From Brucella pseudogrignonensis (lineage in GTDB: Bacteria; Pseudomonadota; Alphaproteobacteria; Rhizobiales; Rhizobiaceae), in assembly GCF_002252525.1 (NCBI RefSeq), contig NZ_NNRM01000017.1, forward strand, positions 124,001 through 188,000: 64,000 nt of DNA, read 5' to 3'. Numbering within the stretch: the first letter of the stretch is position 1; every line of letters starts with the position of its first letter. A model generated the notes under the pieces. The model was not told where the DNA came from. It worked only from the letters and a program-made list of their open reading frames with translations, and did not search any database. Positions 8,706-19,637 of this stretch are shown here, piece after piece. Made by a program: the position numbers and the translations under genes.

Positions 8706-9971
8706 GTGTCGCGCAGTTCTTATCTCTTCACCAGCGAATCCGTGTCTGAAGGTCATCCAGACAAGGTTTGCGACCGTATTTCCGATGAAATCGTAGACAT
8801 GATTTACAAGGAGGCGCGCCGCACCGGCGTCGATCCTTGGTCTGTTCGCGTTGCATGTGAAACGCTTGCCACCACCAATCGCGTGGTCATCGCTGGCGAA
8901 GTACGCGTGCCTGAGACTTTCCTGAAGAAGAATAAGGACGGCACCATCGCGCACGACGCGGCGGGGCATCCGCTGATTAATCCTTCCCGTTTCCGCTCTG
9001 CAGCGCGAAAGGCGATCCGTGAAATCGGTTACGAGCAGGACGGCTTTAACTGGCGTACGGTGAAAATCGATGTGCTTCTGCATCCACAGTCTGCCGATAT
9101 CGCACAGGGCGTGGACAACGCATCTGATCGTCAGGGCGAAGAAGGTGCAGGCGATCAGGGCATCATGTTCGGCTATGCCTGCCGTGAAACCCCAGATCTC
9201 ATGCCAGCGCCGATCTACTATTCGCACAAGATTCTCGAAAAGCTTGCCGAAGCCCGCCACAAAGGTGAAGGCGATCCAGGTAAGCTCGGCCCTGACGCCA
9301 AGAGCCAGGTGACGGTTCGTTACGAGAACGGTAAGGCCGCTGAAGTCACGCAGATCGTTCTTTCCACGCAGCATCTCGATGCCAGCTGGGATTCGAAGAA
9401 GGTGCGTTCGGTTGTCGAGCCTTACATTCGCGAAGCGCTTGGCGATCTGCCGGTTGCCGCAAACTGCAACTGGTACATCAATCCAACCGGTAAGTTTGTC
9501 ATTGGCGGTCCGGATGGTGACGCCGGTCTGACCGGTCGCAAGATCATCGTCGACACTTATGGCGGCGCAGCACCGCACGGCGGCGGTGCATTCTCCGGCA
9601 AGGACACGACCAAGGTTGATCGTTCGGCGGCTTATGCTGCGCGTTATCTTGCCAAGAACGTAGTTGCGGCCAATCTCGCAGACCGTTGCACGATCCAGCT
9701 TTCCTACGCCATTGGCGTTGCTCAGCCGCTTTCGGTCTATGTTGACCTGCACGGCACCGGCAAGGTTGACGAATCGGCGGTTGAGGAAGCGCTGCGCAAG
9801 GTTATGGACCTGTCGCCAACCGGCATCCGCAAGCATCTAGATCTCAACAAGCCTATCTATGCCAAGACCTCTTCTTACGGCCATTTTGGTCGCAAGGCTG
9901 GTCGTGATGGTTCCTTCTCCTGGGAGAAGACCGATCTTACCAAGGCATTGAAGGCAGCACTCTCAGCCTGA
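8706..9971 (+). CDS. metK: S-adenosylmethionine synthetase MetK
   Basis: A 421-residue enzyme that makes SAM from methionine and ATP. Visible motifs are [12 protein letters not shown] at the N-terminus, [12 protein letters not shown] (methionine/ATP site) and the glycine-rich loop [16 protein letters not shown] chose GTG 8706 because AGAGGGG lies a few bases upstream and the protein then begins [13 protein letters not shown]; the longer frame from 8613 would add 31 unconserved residues. The insert around residues 90-130 and the length above 400 are typical of alphaproteobacterial MetK. Confidence 0.96.
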   Translation: MSRSSYLFTSESVSEGHPDKVCDRISDEIVDMIYKEARRTGVDPWSVRVACETLATTNRVVIAGEVRVPETFLKKNKDGTIAHDAAGHPLINPSRFRSAARKAIREIGYEQDGFNWRTVKIDVLLHPQSADIAQGVDNASDRQGEEGAGDQGIMFGYACRETPDLMPAPIYYSHKILEKLAEARHKGEGDPGKLGPDAKSQVTVRYENGKAAEVTQIVLSTQHLDASWDSKKVRSVVEPYIREALGDLPVAANCNWYINPTGKFVIGGPDGDAGLTGRKIIVDTYGGAAPHGGGAFSGKDTTKVDRSAAYAARYLAKNVVAANLADRCTIQLSYAIGVAQPLSVYVDLHGTGKVDESAVEEALRKVMDLSPTGIRKHLDLNKPIYAKTSSYGHFGRKAGRDGSFSWEKTDLTKALKAALSA

Positions 9972-9977
9972 TTGATT

Positions 9978-10045
9978 ACATTTCCAGCAATACTGCGCAG
10001 CGGTTTTGCATAGGATAATGCGTAAAAAAGAGTTAGAGCGGTTCC
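9978..10045. repeat. Dispersed intergenic element, copy B
   Basis: The 105-base gap between metK and trmB holds a sequence that aligns with 1872-1972: catttccagcaa, then gcagcggttttgc, then ggataatgcg and an A-run. A tagagcggttcc follows and is itself half of a short dyad with tggaac further on. It is interpreted as a second copy of a small mobile or structural repeat; it has no coding potential. Confidence 0.5.
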
Positions 10046-10076
10046 CACGATACCGCTTTAACTGGAACAGCGATAA

Positions 10077-10778
10077 ATGACCGATGAATCCCATCCAGTA
10101 CGCGCGGCCGGAAACTTTTTCGGCCGCCGTCATGGCAAGCCACTCCGTCCACATCAGAATAATCTTTTTGAAGATTTGCTGCCGCGTCTGAAACTGGACC
10201 TCGATACACCTGCGCCGCAGGATTTGAGGACATTGTTTGAAGCGCCGGTTGAGAATGTGCGCATGGAAATCGGCTTTGGCGGTGGCGAACATCTCTATCA
10301 TGAGAGTGGACGCTATCCGCAGTCGGGCTTCATTGGTGTCGAGCCTTTCGTCAATGGTATGGCCAAGATGCTGGCGGCCCTTCATGAAGCGCCGCGCACT
10401 AATCTTCGTCTCTATGATGAAGATGCGACCGATGTGCTGGATTGGCTGCCTGATGCATCGCTTTCTGGCATCGATCTTTTCTATCCAGATCCTTGGCATA
10501 AGCGTCGCCACTGGAAACGGCGCTTTGTCAGTGATGCAAATCTTGATCGTTTCGCGCGTCTGCTGAAGCCAGGCACGAAGTTCCGTTTCGCTTCTGATAT
10601 CGAACATTACGTCAACTGGACGCTGCAGCACTGCCGCAGGCACCCGGCGTTCGAATGGCAGGCGACAGGCCCGGATGACTGGAATAACGCCTATGACGGC
10701 TGGCCAGGCACGCGCTATGAAGCAAAGGCTTTCCGTGAAGGACGCGTTGCTGCCTATCTGACATTCATCAGGCTTTGA
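10077..10778 (+). CDS. trmB: tRNA (guanine-N7-)-methyltransferase TrmB
   Basis: A 233-residue class I methyltransferase. The SAM-binding loop is EIGFGGGEH (64-72), and the family hallmark [16 protein letters not shown] follows in the centre. TrmB methylates G46 in the variable loop of tRNAs. The N-terminal [14 protein letters not shown] segment matches the basic start of TrmB proteins. The start ATG lies just after the dispersed repeat that separates it from metK. The order metK-trmB-rimP-nusA is common in Rhizobiales. Confidence 0.95.
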   Translation: MTDESHPVRAAGNFFGRRHGKPLRPHQNNLFEDLLPRLKLDLDTPAPQDLRTLFEAPVENVRMEIGFGGGEHLYHESGRYPQSGFIGVEPFVNGMAKMLAALHEAPRTNLRLYDEDATDVLDWLPDASLSGIDLFYPDPWHKRRHWKRRFVSDANLDRFARLLKPGTKFRFASDIEHYVNWTLQHCRRHPAFEWQATGPDDWNNAYDGWPGTRYEAKAFREGRVAAYLTFIRL

Positions 10779-10810
10779 TGGTTGGTTGAATTGCGGCCTC
10801 AATTGCGGCC

Positions 10811-10839
10811 TTGAAAAAATCCGCATCAGCTGGTATATA
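10811..10839 (+). promoter_or_regulatory. Predicted sigma-70 promoter of the rimP-nusA-infB operon
   Basis: TTGAAA (10811-10816) and TATATA (10834-10839) are separated by exactly 17 bases. Transcription would begin near 10846, ahead of the terminator-like leader and rimP. This is one of the best promoter matches in the window. Confidence 0.65.
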
Positions 10840-10845
10840 AGTTTC

Positions 10846-10912
10846 AAATTCTTGGTCGTTTGAACAAGAGTGGGCCCTCCCGGACCCGCTCTTTTTTGTT
10901 AACTACGGCTCT
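10846..10912 (+). promoter_or_regulatory. rimP leader with premature intrinsic terminator
   Basis: Between the predicted transcription start and rimP there is a 9-bp hairpin (aagagtggg at 10866-10874 pairing with cccgctctt at 10885-10893, one G-U pair). It runs into the T-run 10892-10897. A terminator placed before the first gene of the rimP-nusA-infB operon matches the described RimP-leader attenuator of Alphaproteobacteria (Rfam family of that name). It fits autoregulation of an operon encoding the transcription factor NusA. Confidence 0.65.
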
Positions 10913-10930
10913 GTGAAAAAGGTTTATCGA

Positions 10931-11599
10931 GTGACGGAACAGGAACAGGCAATTGAGGCCGTAAACGCAGATGAGCGTATCATTCGCGAAACGGGCGTCG
11001 ATGCAAAAGTAGCAGGCATTGTGGAGCCGGTGATCAATACGCTGGGTTTCCGCCTTGTGCGCGTGCGCCTTTCCGGCCTCAATGGTCAGACGCTGCAGAT
11101 CATGGCCGAGCGTCCAGATGGCACGATGACAGTTGAGGATTGCGAATTGTTGAGCCGCACCGTGGCTCCGGTTCTCGATGTCGAAGATCCGATCAGCGGC
11201 AAGTACCATCTTGAAATCTCGTCGCCGGGTATTGATCGTCCGATGGTTCGTAAGTCCGATTTCAGCGATTGGGCGGGACATATCGCAAAGGTCGAGACCT
11301 CGATCGTTCATGAAGGACGAAAGAAGTTTCGCGGTCGCATCGTGGTCGGTGATGCCGATTCTATCGTGATCGAAAGTGATCAGATTTCATACGGTAATGA
11401 ACCGGTTGTTCGCATTCCGTTCGATCTGATCTCCGATGCGCGTTTGGTTCTGACCGATGAACTCATTCGCGATGCGCTGCGCAAGGACAAGGCCCTGCGG
11501 GAAGGCCGCATTCCCGGAGATGATCTGGGTGATGGGCGCGGAGACGAGTCGACCGAAGACAATCAGGAAGCCGCTTCGACGGAATCCGAAGAGAAGTAA
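10931..11599 (+). CDS. rimP: Ribosome maturation factor RimP
   Basis: A 222-residue RimP (YhbC). The N-terminal domain contains [11 protein letters not shown] and the conserved [12 protein letters not shown] segment; an SH3-like C-terminal domain and an acidic tail follow. RimP assists 30S subunit assembly. I chose GTG 10931 (MTEQEQ...) because an AAGG lies about 8 bases before it; the frame is open to GTG 10913, which lacks a clear ribosome site. First gene of the rimP-nusA-ylxR-infB operon, which is preceded by an attenuator-like terminator. Confidence 0.93.
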   Translation: MTEQEQAIEAVNADERIIRETGVDAKVAGIVEPVINTLGFRLVRVRLSGLNGQTLQIMAERPDGTMTVEDCELLSRTVAPVLDVEDPISGKYHLEISSPGIDRPMVRKSDFSDWAGHIAKVETSIVHEGRKKFRGRIVVGDADSIVIESDQISYGNEPVVRIPFDLISDARLVLTDELIRDALRKDKALREGRIPGDDLGDGRGDESTEDNQEAASTESEEK

Positions 11600-11665
11600 G
11601 TTTCAAAGTGAGTTTCAGGCGTCCGGTTCCTAAAGGCGAACGGATGCGTCACCAAGGAGAGACCT

Positions 11666-13276
11666 ATGGCAGTCAGTGCAAACAGGCTGGAACTTCTGCA
11701 GATCGCTGATGCGGTTGCACGCGAGAAGTCGATTGACCGTGAGATCGTTCTTGCGGCCATGGCCGATGCGATCCAGAAGGCTGCGCGTTCGCGTTACGGT
11801 CAGGAAAGCAACATCCGCGCCGACATCAATGCAAAGTCCGGTGAGATCAAGCTTCAGCGTCTGCTCGAAGTGGTCGAGACTGTTGAAGACTATTCCACGC
11901 AGATTTCGCTGTTCACTGCGCGCGATCGCAATCCAGATGCGCAGGTTGGTGATTTCATCGCCGACCAGCTGCCGCCAATGGATTTCGGCCGTATTGCCGC
12001 TCAGTCTGCCAAGCAGGTTATCGTGCAGAAGGTGCGCGAAGCCGAGCGCGACCGCCAGTATGACGAATTCAAGGATCGCGTCGGCGAAATCGCTAACGGC
12101 ACCGTCAAGCGTGTTGAATATGGCAATGTGATCGTTGATCTTGGCCGAGGTGAAGCAATCGTTCGTCGTGACGAACTGATCCCGCGTGAAGCTTTCCGTT
12201 ATGGCGATCGTATCCGCGCTTATGTTTACGACGTTCGTCGCGAACAGCGCGGTCCGCAGATTTTCCTGTCGCGTACCCATCCTTCTTTCATGGCGAAGCT
12301 TTTCACCATGGAAGTGCCGGAAATCTACGACGGCATCATTGAGATCAAGTCGGTTGCTCGTGACCCAGGTTCGCGCGCCAAGATCGCCGTGGTTTCACGC
12401 GACGCATCGATTGATCCGGTTGGTGCCTGTGTCGGTATGCGCGGCTCTCGTGTTCAGGCTGTTGTTGCCGAACTGCAGGGCGAAAAGATCGACATTATTC
12501 CTTGGTCGCCAGATGCTGCTTCCTTCATCGTCAACGCGCTTCAGCCTGCTGAAGTTGCCAAGGTTGTTCTTGATGAAGACGCAGAACGTATTGAAGTTGT
12601 CGTTCCGAATGACCAACTATCACTAGCAATCGGTCGTCGCGGTCAGAACGTGCGCCTTGCTTCGCAGTTGACAGGCTGGGATATCGACATCCTGACGGAA
12701 GACGAAGAATCCGAACGTCGTCAGAAGGAATTTGCCGAGCGTTCGAACCTGTTCATGGAAGCCCTCAACGTTGATGAGATGGTTGGTCAGGTTCTGGCTT
12801 CTGAAGGCTTTGCCTCTGTTGAAGAACTGGCATATGTCGAGCCAGGCGAAATTGCCTCGATCGACGGCTTTGATGAAGATACCGCTGGTGAAATTCAGGA
12901 ACGCGCACGCGAATTCCTGGAGCGCATTGAAGGCGAACAGGATGCCCGCCGCAAGGAACTGGGTGTTGAAGACGAACTTCGCGAGCTTCCGGGTCTTACC
13001 ACAGCCATGTTGGTTGCCGTCGGCGAGGACGGAGTGAAGAATATCGAAGACTTTGCGGGTTATGCTGTTGACGATCTCGTCGGCTGGCGTGAACGCAAGG
13101 ACGGAGAAACCGTTAATCACAGCGGTATCCTCTCTTCGTTCGATGTTTCACGCGTTGATGCTGAACAGATGATCCTGACTGCTCGCTTGAAGGCTGGCTG
13201 GATCACTGAAGAAGAGCTCGTTGCGGTTGAAACCAACGACGAGAGCGAAGCTGGCGAAGAAGAAGTCGCTTCGTAA
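11666..13276 (+). CDS. nusA: Transcription termination/antitermination factor NusA
   Basis: A 536-residue NusA. An N-terminal RNA-polymerase-binding domain (1-125) precedes an S1 domain (about 135-200). Two KH domains (about 205-345) contain VGACVGMRGSRV and LAIGRRGQNVRLA, and two helix-hairpin-helix acidic repeats follow (about 365-500). The protein tunes pausing, termination and antitermination. The start is fixed by AAGGAGAG eight bases upstream. It lies in the rimP operon, and a hairpin follows before ylxR. The C-terminal repeat region is typical of Proteobacteria and absent in Firmicutes. Confidence 0.97.
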   Translation: MAVSANRLELLQIADAVAREKSIDREIVLAAMADAIQKAARSRYGQESNIRADINAKSGEIKLQRLLEVVETVEDYSTQISLFTARDRNPDAQVGDFIADQLPPMDFGRIAAQSAKQVIVQKVREAERDRQYDEFKDRVGEIANGTVKRVEYGNVIVDLGRGEAIVRRDELIPREAFRYGDRIRAYVYDVRREQRGPQIFLSRTHPSFMAKLFTMEVPEIYDGIIEIKSVARDPGSRAKIAVVSRDASIDPVGACVGMRGSRVQAVVAELQGEKIDIIPWSPDAASFIVNALQPAEVAKVVLDEDAERIEVVVPNDQLSLAIGRRGQNVRLASQLTGWDIDILTEDEESERRQKEFAERSNLFMEALNVDEMVGQVLASEGFASVEELAYVEPGEIASIDGFDEDTAGEIQERAREFLERIEGEQDARRKELGVEDELRELPGLTTAMLVAVGEDGVKNIEDFAGYAVDDLVGWRERKDGETVNHSGILSSFDVSRVDAEQMILTARLKAGWITEEELVAVETNDESEAGEEEVAS

Positions 13277-13299
13277 AAAGACAAGAGACGGCATTGCGG

Positions 13300-13329
13300 T
13301 TGCGCCCGGAGCAATTCGGGCGCAATTTA
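13300..13329 (+). terminator. Hairpin between nusA and ylxR
   Basis: A perfect 9-bp stem, ttgcgcccg (13300-13308) with cgggcgcaa (13317-13325), is followed by tttat. It is terminator-like but inside an operon, so it more likely attenuates than ends transcription. Confidence 0.5.
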
Positions 13330-13410
13330 TGGCGTTTTAGAGTTTCGTATTGAGAAGTGGCGTCAGCTCTGCTAGGTCGCTGCCAGTTTGGTAATAAGTA
13401 ACAGGCATCG

Positions 13411-14040
13411 ATGGTAAAACCGAGTTTGCGTGCGGAGCAGGATATGAATGATAGAACCTGTATCGTCACGCGGGAAAGCGGATCGGCAGATGATCTGATC
13501 CGGTTCGTTGCTGGGCCTGATGGTTCGGTTGTACCTGACCTGAAGCGGAATTTGCCGGGCAGAGGTTGCTGGGTCAAGGCGGAACGTCGTCTTGTAGACG
13601 AAGCCGTCAAGCGCAAGCTTTTTGCGCGGGCGCTGAAAGACGATGTGAAGCCGCAAGCAGATCTTGGCGCGCTGGTTGACCAGCTGTTGACGAAGTCTGC
13701 ACTCGGTAGTCTCGCGCTGGCTCGTAAATCCGGTGCAGTTGTATCTGGTTCCACTAAGGTGGATCAGGCAATTCGTTCCGGTGCTGCGGCATTGGTTTTG
13801 CATGCACAGGAAGCCGCTTCTGATGGCGTGCGTAAACTGGATCAAGCCCGCCGTGTGGTGGTTCGTATGGATGGCCCCGAAATCCCGGCCTTCACTCTTT
13901 TTAAGGGAGAAGAAATGGATTTGGCATTTGGGGGTGGAAATGTGATACATGCAGCCGTGCTCGACGGAAAGGCAGCAGCCGGGGTCGTGCAACGGTTGCT
14001 TTTATTGCATCGATATCGTGGCGAAAGCCCATTGAGTTGA
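13411..14040 (+). CDS. YlxR-family RNA-binding protein fused to an L7Ae-like domain
   Basis: A 209-residue protein. The N-terminal DUF448/YlxR domain (about 12-90) shows the RTCIVTRES and GRGCWVKAER motifs. A second domain (about 95-190) contains LALARKSGAVVSGSTKV and AALVLHAQEA, which resemble the L7Ae/L30e fold. The fusion is usual in Alphaproteobacteria, whereas Firmicutes keep YlxR and YlxQ separate. YlxR binds RNA and is linked to the nusA-infB operon, with a likely role in translation or RNA metabolism. ATG 13444 (MNDRTC...) is a plausible shorter start. Confidence 0.88.
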   Translation: MVKPSLRAEQDMNDRTCIVTRESGSADDLIRFVAGPDGSVVPDLKRNLPGRGCWVKAERRLVDEAVKRKLFARALKDDVKPQADLGALVDQLLTKSALGSLALARKSGAVVSGSTKVDQAIRSGAAALVLHAQEAASDGVRKLDQARRVVVRMDGPEIPAFTLFKGEEMDLAFGGGNVIHAAVLDGKAAAGVVQRLLLLHRYRGESPLS

Positions 14041-14075
14041 AACGGCAGTCCGACACTGCTGAGTTATAAATTGGT

Positions 14076-14220
14076 AGAGCGGTTCTCTTAATCCCGACGA
14101 GACGGGATCCGCTCTGGAGCATGAACCGGATAATCGGCCTGGTTGGCCTAACCGGATTGTGCGCTAAAGTGGATGACCGGAGCATTATTCAAAATGATCT
14201 GATCGCGTTGGATAATGCTC
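14076..14220 (+). promoter_or_regulatory. Structured intergenic region upstream of infB
   Basis: The 219-base ylxR-infB gap contains a nested dyad. Outer arms are agagcgg (14076-14082) and ccgctct (14109-14115); inner arms are atcccg (14091-14096) and cgggat (14103-14108). A second inverted repeat pairs gagcattat (14180-14188) with ataatgctc (14212-14220). These could be a leader structure controlling IF-2 or remnants of dispersed repeats. No promoter is clear. Confidence 0.5.
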
Positions 14221-14259
14221 GGGTAAAGCGGCTGAAGCCGCGAAGGAAACGGAAACGTA

Positions 14260-17172
<2,913 letters not shown>

Positions 17173-17181
17173 TAGCATTAT

Positions 17182-17211
17182 GCCGTGTCGCCCGATCATG
17201 GGCGGCACGGC
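17182..17211 (+). terminator. Strong hairpin after infB
   Basis: A 12-bp stem (17182-17193 with 17200-17211, one G-U pair, 6-base loop gatcat) is followed by cttctta. The stem is very stable but the T-run is weak; it may end or process the nusA-infB transcript before rbfA. Confidence 0.55.
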
Positions 17212-17365
17212 CTTCTTACATTTCCGTTGCCCGGTTCCGAGGGTCTGACTCCCATCTGAATTGTGGTAGATTGCGCTTTATTGCGCTTACCAGTTTGTAG
17301 CCATTTTGTCGGCCAGCCTTTCGGGACTGAGCGCCGATTGATGGCTGTTTATCGAGGATACAGCT

Positions 17366-17812
17366 ATGGCACGTTCTCCAGATCCAAAAGGCTCAGGTGG
17401 CCTTTCCCAGCGCCAGCTCCGTGTGGGCGAACAGGTGCGTCACGCATTGGCTCAGGTTCTTCAGCGCGGAGAAATTCGCGATGACGTAATCGAGCGTACG
17501 GTTATTTCGGTGTCAGAAGTTCGCATGTCGCCTGATCTTAAGATCGCGACCTGCTTCATCACACCGCTGGGCAGCACTGATGTACAGGCTGTGATCAAAG
17601 CATTGGCTGCAAACGCGAAATTCATTCGCGGTCGCATGGCTCCAAGCCTCAGCCAGATGAAATATATGCCGGAATTCCGTTTCCGCGCAGATACCAGCTT
17701 TGATAATTTTTCCAAGATTGATGCGCTTCTCCGTTCGCCGGAAGTGGCGCGTGACCTTGGGCATGATGAAGATGACGGCGAGGACGCAACCTCCCGCAAT
17801 GGAGACGAATAA
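17366..17812 (+). CDS. rbfA: Ribosome-binding factor A
   Basis: A 148-residue RbfA with the KH-like fold. Characteristic stretches are [19 protein letters not shown] at the N-terminus, [20 protein letters not shown] in the centre and [19 protein letters not shown] at the end of the domain, then an acidic tail. RbfA binds the 30S subunit and acts in 16S rRNA 5'-end maturation and cold adaptation. The start has a GAGGATA ribosome site. It ends 3 bases before truB, so the two are cotranscribed. Confidence 0.96.
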   Translation: MARSPDPKGSGGLSQRQLRVGEQVRHALAQVLQRGEIRDDVIERTVISVSEVRMSPDLKIATCFITPLGSTDVQAVIKALAANAKFIRGRMAPSLSQMKYMPEFRFRADTSFDNFSKIDALLRSPEVARDLGHDEDDGEDATSRNGDE

Positions 17813-17815
17813 AGC

Positions 17816-18805
17816 ATGGCAAGACGAGGCAAGAAAAAAGGTCGTCCGGTTTCCGGCTGGGTCATTTTTGACAAGCCGAAGGGCATGGGATCGACCGAAG
17901 CGGTCTCGAAGATCAAGTGGTTGTTCAATGCCGAAAAGGCCGGCCATGCCGGTACGCTTGATCCTCTTGCCTCGGGCATGTTGCCTATTGCTCTGGGCGA
18001 AGCCACCAAAACCGTGCCTTACGTCATGGATGGGACCAAGGTTTATCGTTTCACAGTGACATGGGGCGAGGAACGCTCGACCGACGATCTTGAAGGTGTT
18101 GCCACCAAAAACTCAGATAACCGCCCATCGCGTGCGGATGTCGAAGCTCTGTTGCCGAATTATACAGGCGTTATCTCGCAGATTCCGCCGCAGTTTTCGG
18201 CTATCAAGATTGCAGGCGAACGCGCCTATGATCTGGCGCGTGAAGGTGAAACGGTAGAAATTCCGGCGCGTGAAGTCGAAATTGATCGTCTCGAAATTGT
18301 TGAATTCCCGGACGAAAATCGCACCGAATTCGAAGTCGAATGCTCCAAGGGCACCTATGTTCGATCGCTTGCGCGCGATATGGGCCGCGATCTCGGCTGC
18401 TATGGCCATATTTCGGATTTGCGCCGCATCGAAGTTGCCCCTTTCACCGATGAAGATCTGGTAACTCTGGCAGAGCTCGAAGAAGCCTGGCCTCCGCTAC
18501 CGCCGAAAAAGGAAGAAGGCGAGGCTGATGTCGAGGTTGTTGAGCAACCAGCGCCACGACGCGACTTTTCGGCAATGGATGCCCTGATCATTGATACCGG
18601 TGCGGCACTTGATTGCCTGCCGCAGGTTGCTCTGTCTGATGACCAGGCACAGCGCGTTCGTTTGGGCAATCCCGTGATCATTCGTGGTCGCGATGCGCCA
18701 CTTGAAGCGGATGAGGCTTGCGTGACGTCGCATGGCAAACTGCTTGCCATCGGCTACATTGAGCATGGACAGTTCAAGCCAAAGCGTGTGTTTACAGCGG
18801 GCTAA
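17816..18805 (+). CDS. truB: tRNA pseudouridine(55) synthase TruB
   Basis: A 329-residue pseudouridine synthase that makes the T-loop pseudouridine 55. The catalytic aspartate is D49 in [11 protein letters not shown]; the [17 protein letters not shown] and [12 protein letters not shown] motifs follow. Between the catalytic domain and the C-terminal domain lies an acidic, lysine-rich insert (about 228-248, [17 protein letters not shown]), common in Rhizobiales enzymes. It sits between rbfA and rpsO as in many Proteobacteria. Confidence 0.96.
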   Translation: MARRGKKKGRPVSGWVIFDKPKGMGSTEAVSKIKWLFNAEKAGHAGTLDPLASGMLPIALGEATKTVPYVMDGTKVYRFTVTWGEERSTDDLEGVATKNSDNRPSRADVEALLPNYTGVISQIPPQFSAIKIAGERAYDLAREGETVEIPAREVEIDRLEIVEFPDENRTEFEVECSKGTYVRSLARDMGRDLGCYGHISDLRRIEVAPFTDEDLVTLAELEEAWPPLPPKKEEGEADVEVVEQPAPRRDFSAMDALIIDTGAALDCLPQVALSDDQAQRVRLGNPVIIRGRDAPLEADEACVTSHGKLLAIGYIEHGQFKPKRVFTAG

Positions 18806-18881
18806 ACTGGTCTCTTAAAAGTTGGGGCATATTTCGGACTGGTATTTCTGCCAAATTTGAACTATATGCCCCTTCAGCGAT

Positions 18882-18896
18882 CGTACATAATGTACG
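18882..18896 (+). promoter_or_regulatory. Dyad in the rpsO upstream region
   Basis: A perfect 6-bp inverted repeat, cgtaca-taa-tgtacg, lies about 80 bases before rpsO in a 171-base gap. It overlaps a possible -10 sequence (CATAAT). It could be an operator or part of the rpsO leader; there is no independent support. Confidence 0.3.
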
Positions 18897-18976
18897 TCAG
18901 ATCGTGTAAATGGCCCGCGCTGGACGACATCCCGGCCTGGGCGTCTGTTTTTCCTCTCATCAAGAAAGGGTGTACG

Positions 18977-19246
18977 ATGTCGATTACTGCTGAGCGCAAG
19001 CAAGCACTTATCAAGGAATACGCCACCAAGGAAGGCGATACCGGTTCTCCTGAAGTACAGGTTGCCGTTCTTTCCGAGCGTATTGCCAACCTCACCGAAC
19101 ACTTCAAGGGCCACAAGAATGACAATCATTCGCGTCGCGGCCTTCTGAAGCTGGTTTCGCAGCGTCGTCGTCTTCTTGACTATGTCAAGGGCATCGACCA
19201 GGCACGTTACCAGGCGCTGGTTTCCCGTCTGGGTCTGCGCCGTTAA
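18977..19246 (+). CDS. rpsO: 30S ribosomal protein S15
   Basis: An 89-residue S15, the exact family length. The sequence contains the conserved [11 protein letters not shown] loop, [15 protein letters not shown] and the C-terminal LLDYVKG...[14 protein letters not shown]15 binds the 16S central domain early in assembly. ATG 18977 has GAAAGGG 9 bases before it; upstream in-frame codons are not part of the protein. An intrinsic terminator follows directly, and pnp comes next, the classic rpsO-pnp order. Confidence 0.98.
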   Translation: MSITAERKQALIKEYATKEGDTGSPEVQVAVLSERIANLTEHFKGHKNDNHSRRGLLKLVSQRRRLLDYVKGIDQARYQALVSRLGLRR

Positions 19247-19256
19247 CGGTAAAATC

Positions 19257-19284
19257 GGGCGACGTCTCAAAACGTCGCCCTTTT
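19257..19284 (+). terminator. Intrinsic terminator after rpsO
   Basis: A perfect 9-bp stem, gggcgacgt (19257-19265) with acgtcgccc (19272-19280), is followed by tttt. It is the canonical form and sits 10 bases after the rpsO stop. Confidence 0.85.
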
Positions 19285-19291
19285 GATTTAA

Positions 19292-19336
19292 GGCGCCTCC
19301 CGAAAAGTGCGAAGCGGTTTTCGGACAAGATGCGCA
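19292..19336. repeat. RIME-like dyad repeat, copy 1
   Basis: The 391-base gap between rpsO and pnp starts with a terminator. It then holds this element, whose 26-base core (19299-19324) is identical to 59103-59128. The core is itself a hairpin (ccgaaaa with ttttcgg) and is framed by gcgcc and atgcgc. Such elements are abundant between genes in Rhizobiales. From 19337 to 19637 I see only the pnp leader, with no further clear gene or promoter. Confidence 0.75.
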
Positions 19337-19637
19337 AAGTGTATTCCAAGGATGAGCGGATAGCCGCTTTCCAATAGCGAATGCGATTATATTGGGCGTA
19401 TGCCCACTGGCATGAGACGGCGCACCGGGTGCATTCCGTCATGCCGATGACGAGCCATAAGGCTCATGACCTGGACCAGTCATGGGGCAGGATTGCAGGT
19501 AGTTCGTGCCAGAGAATATTCGCAAATGAATGTTCCGACACGTAACGAACTTCCCGTTGTCTTGCCCGTGGCCTGTCCGCCAACCGAGGTGATGTCTTCA
19601 GGCGCTTTTGCGCGGCATCGCCACAAGAGGACAAGAT

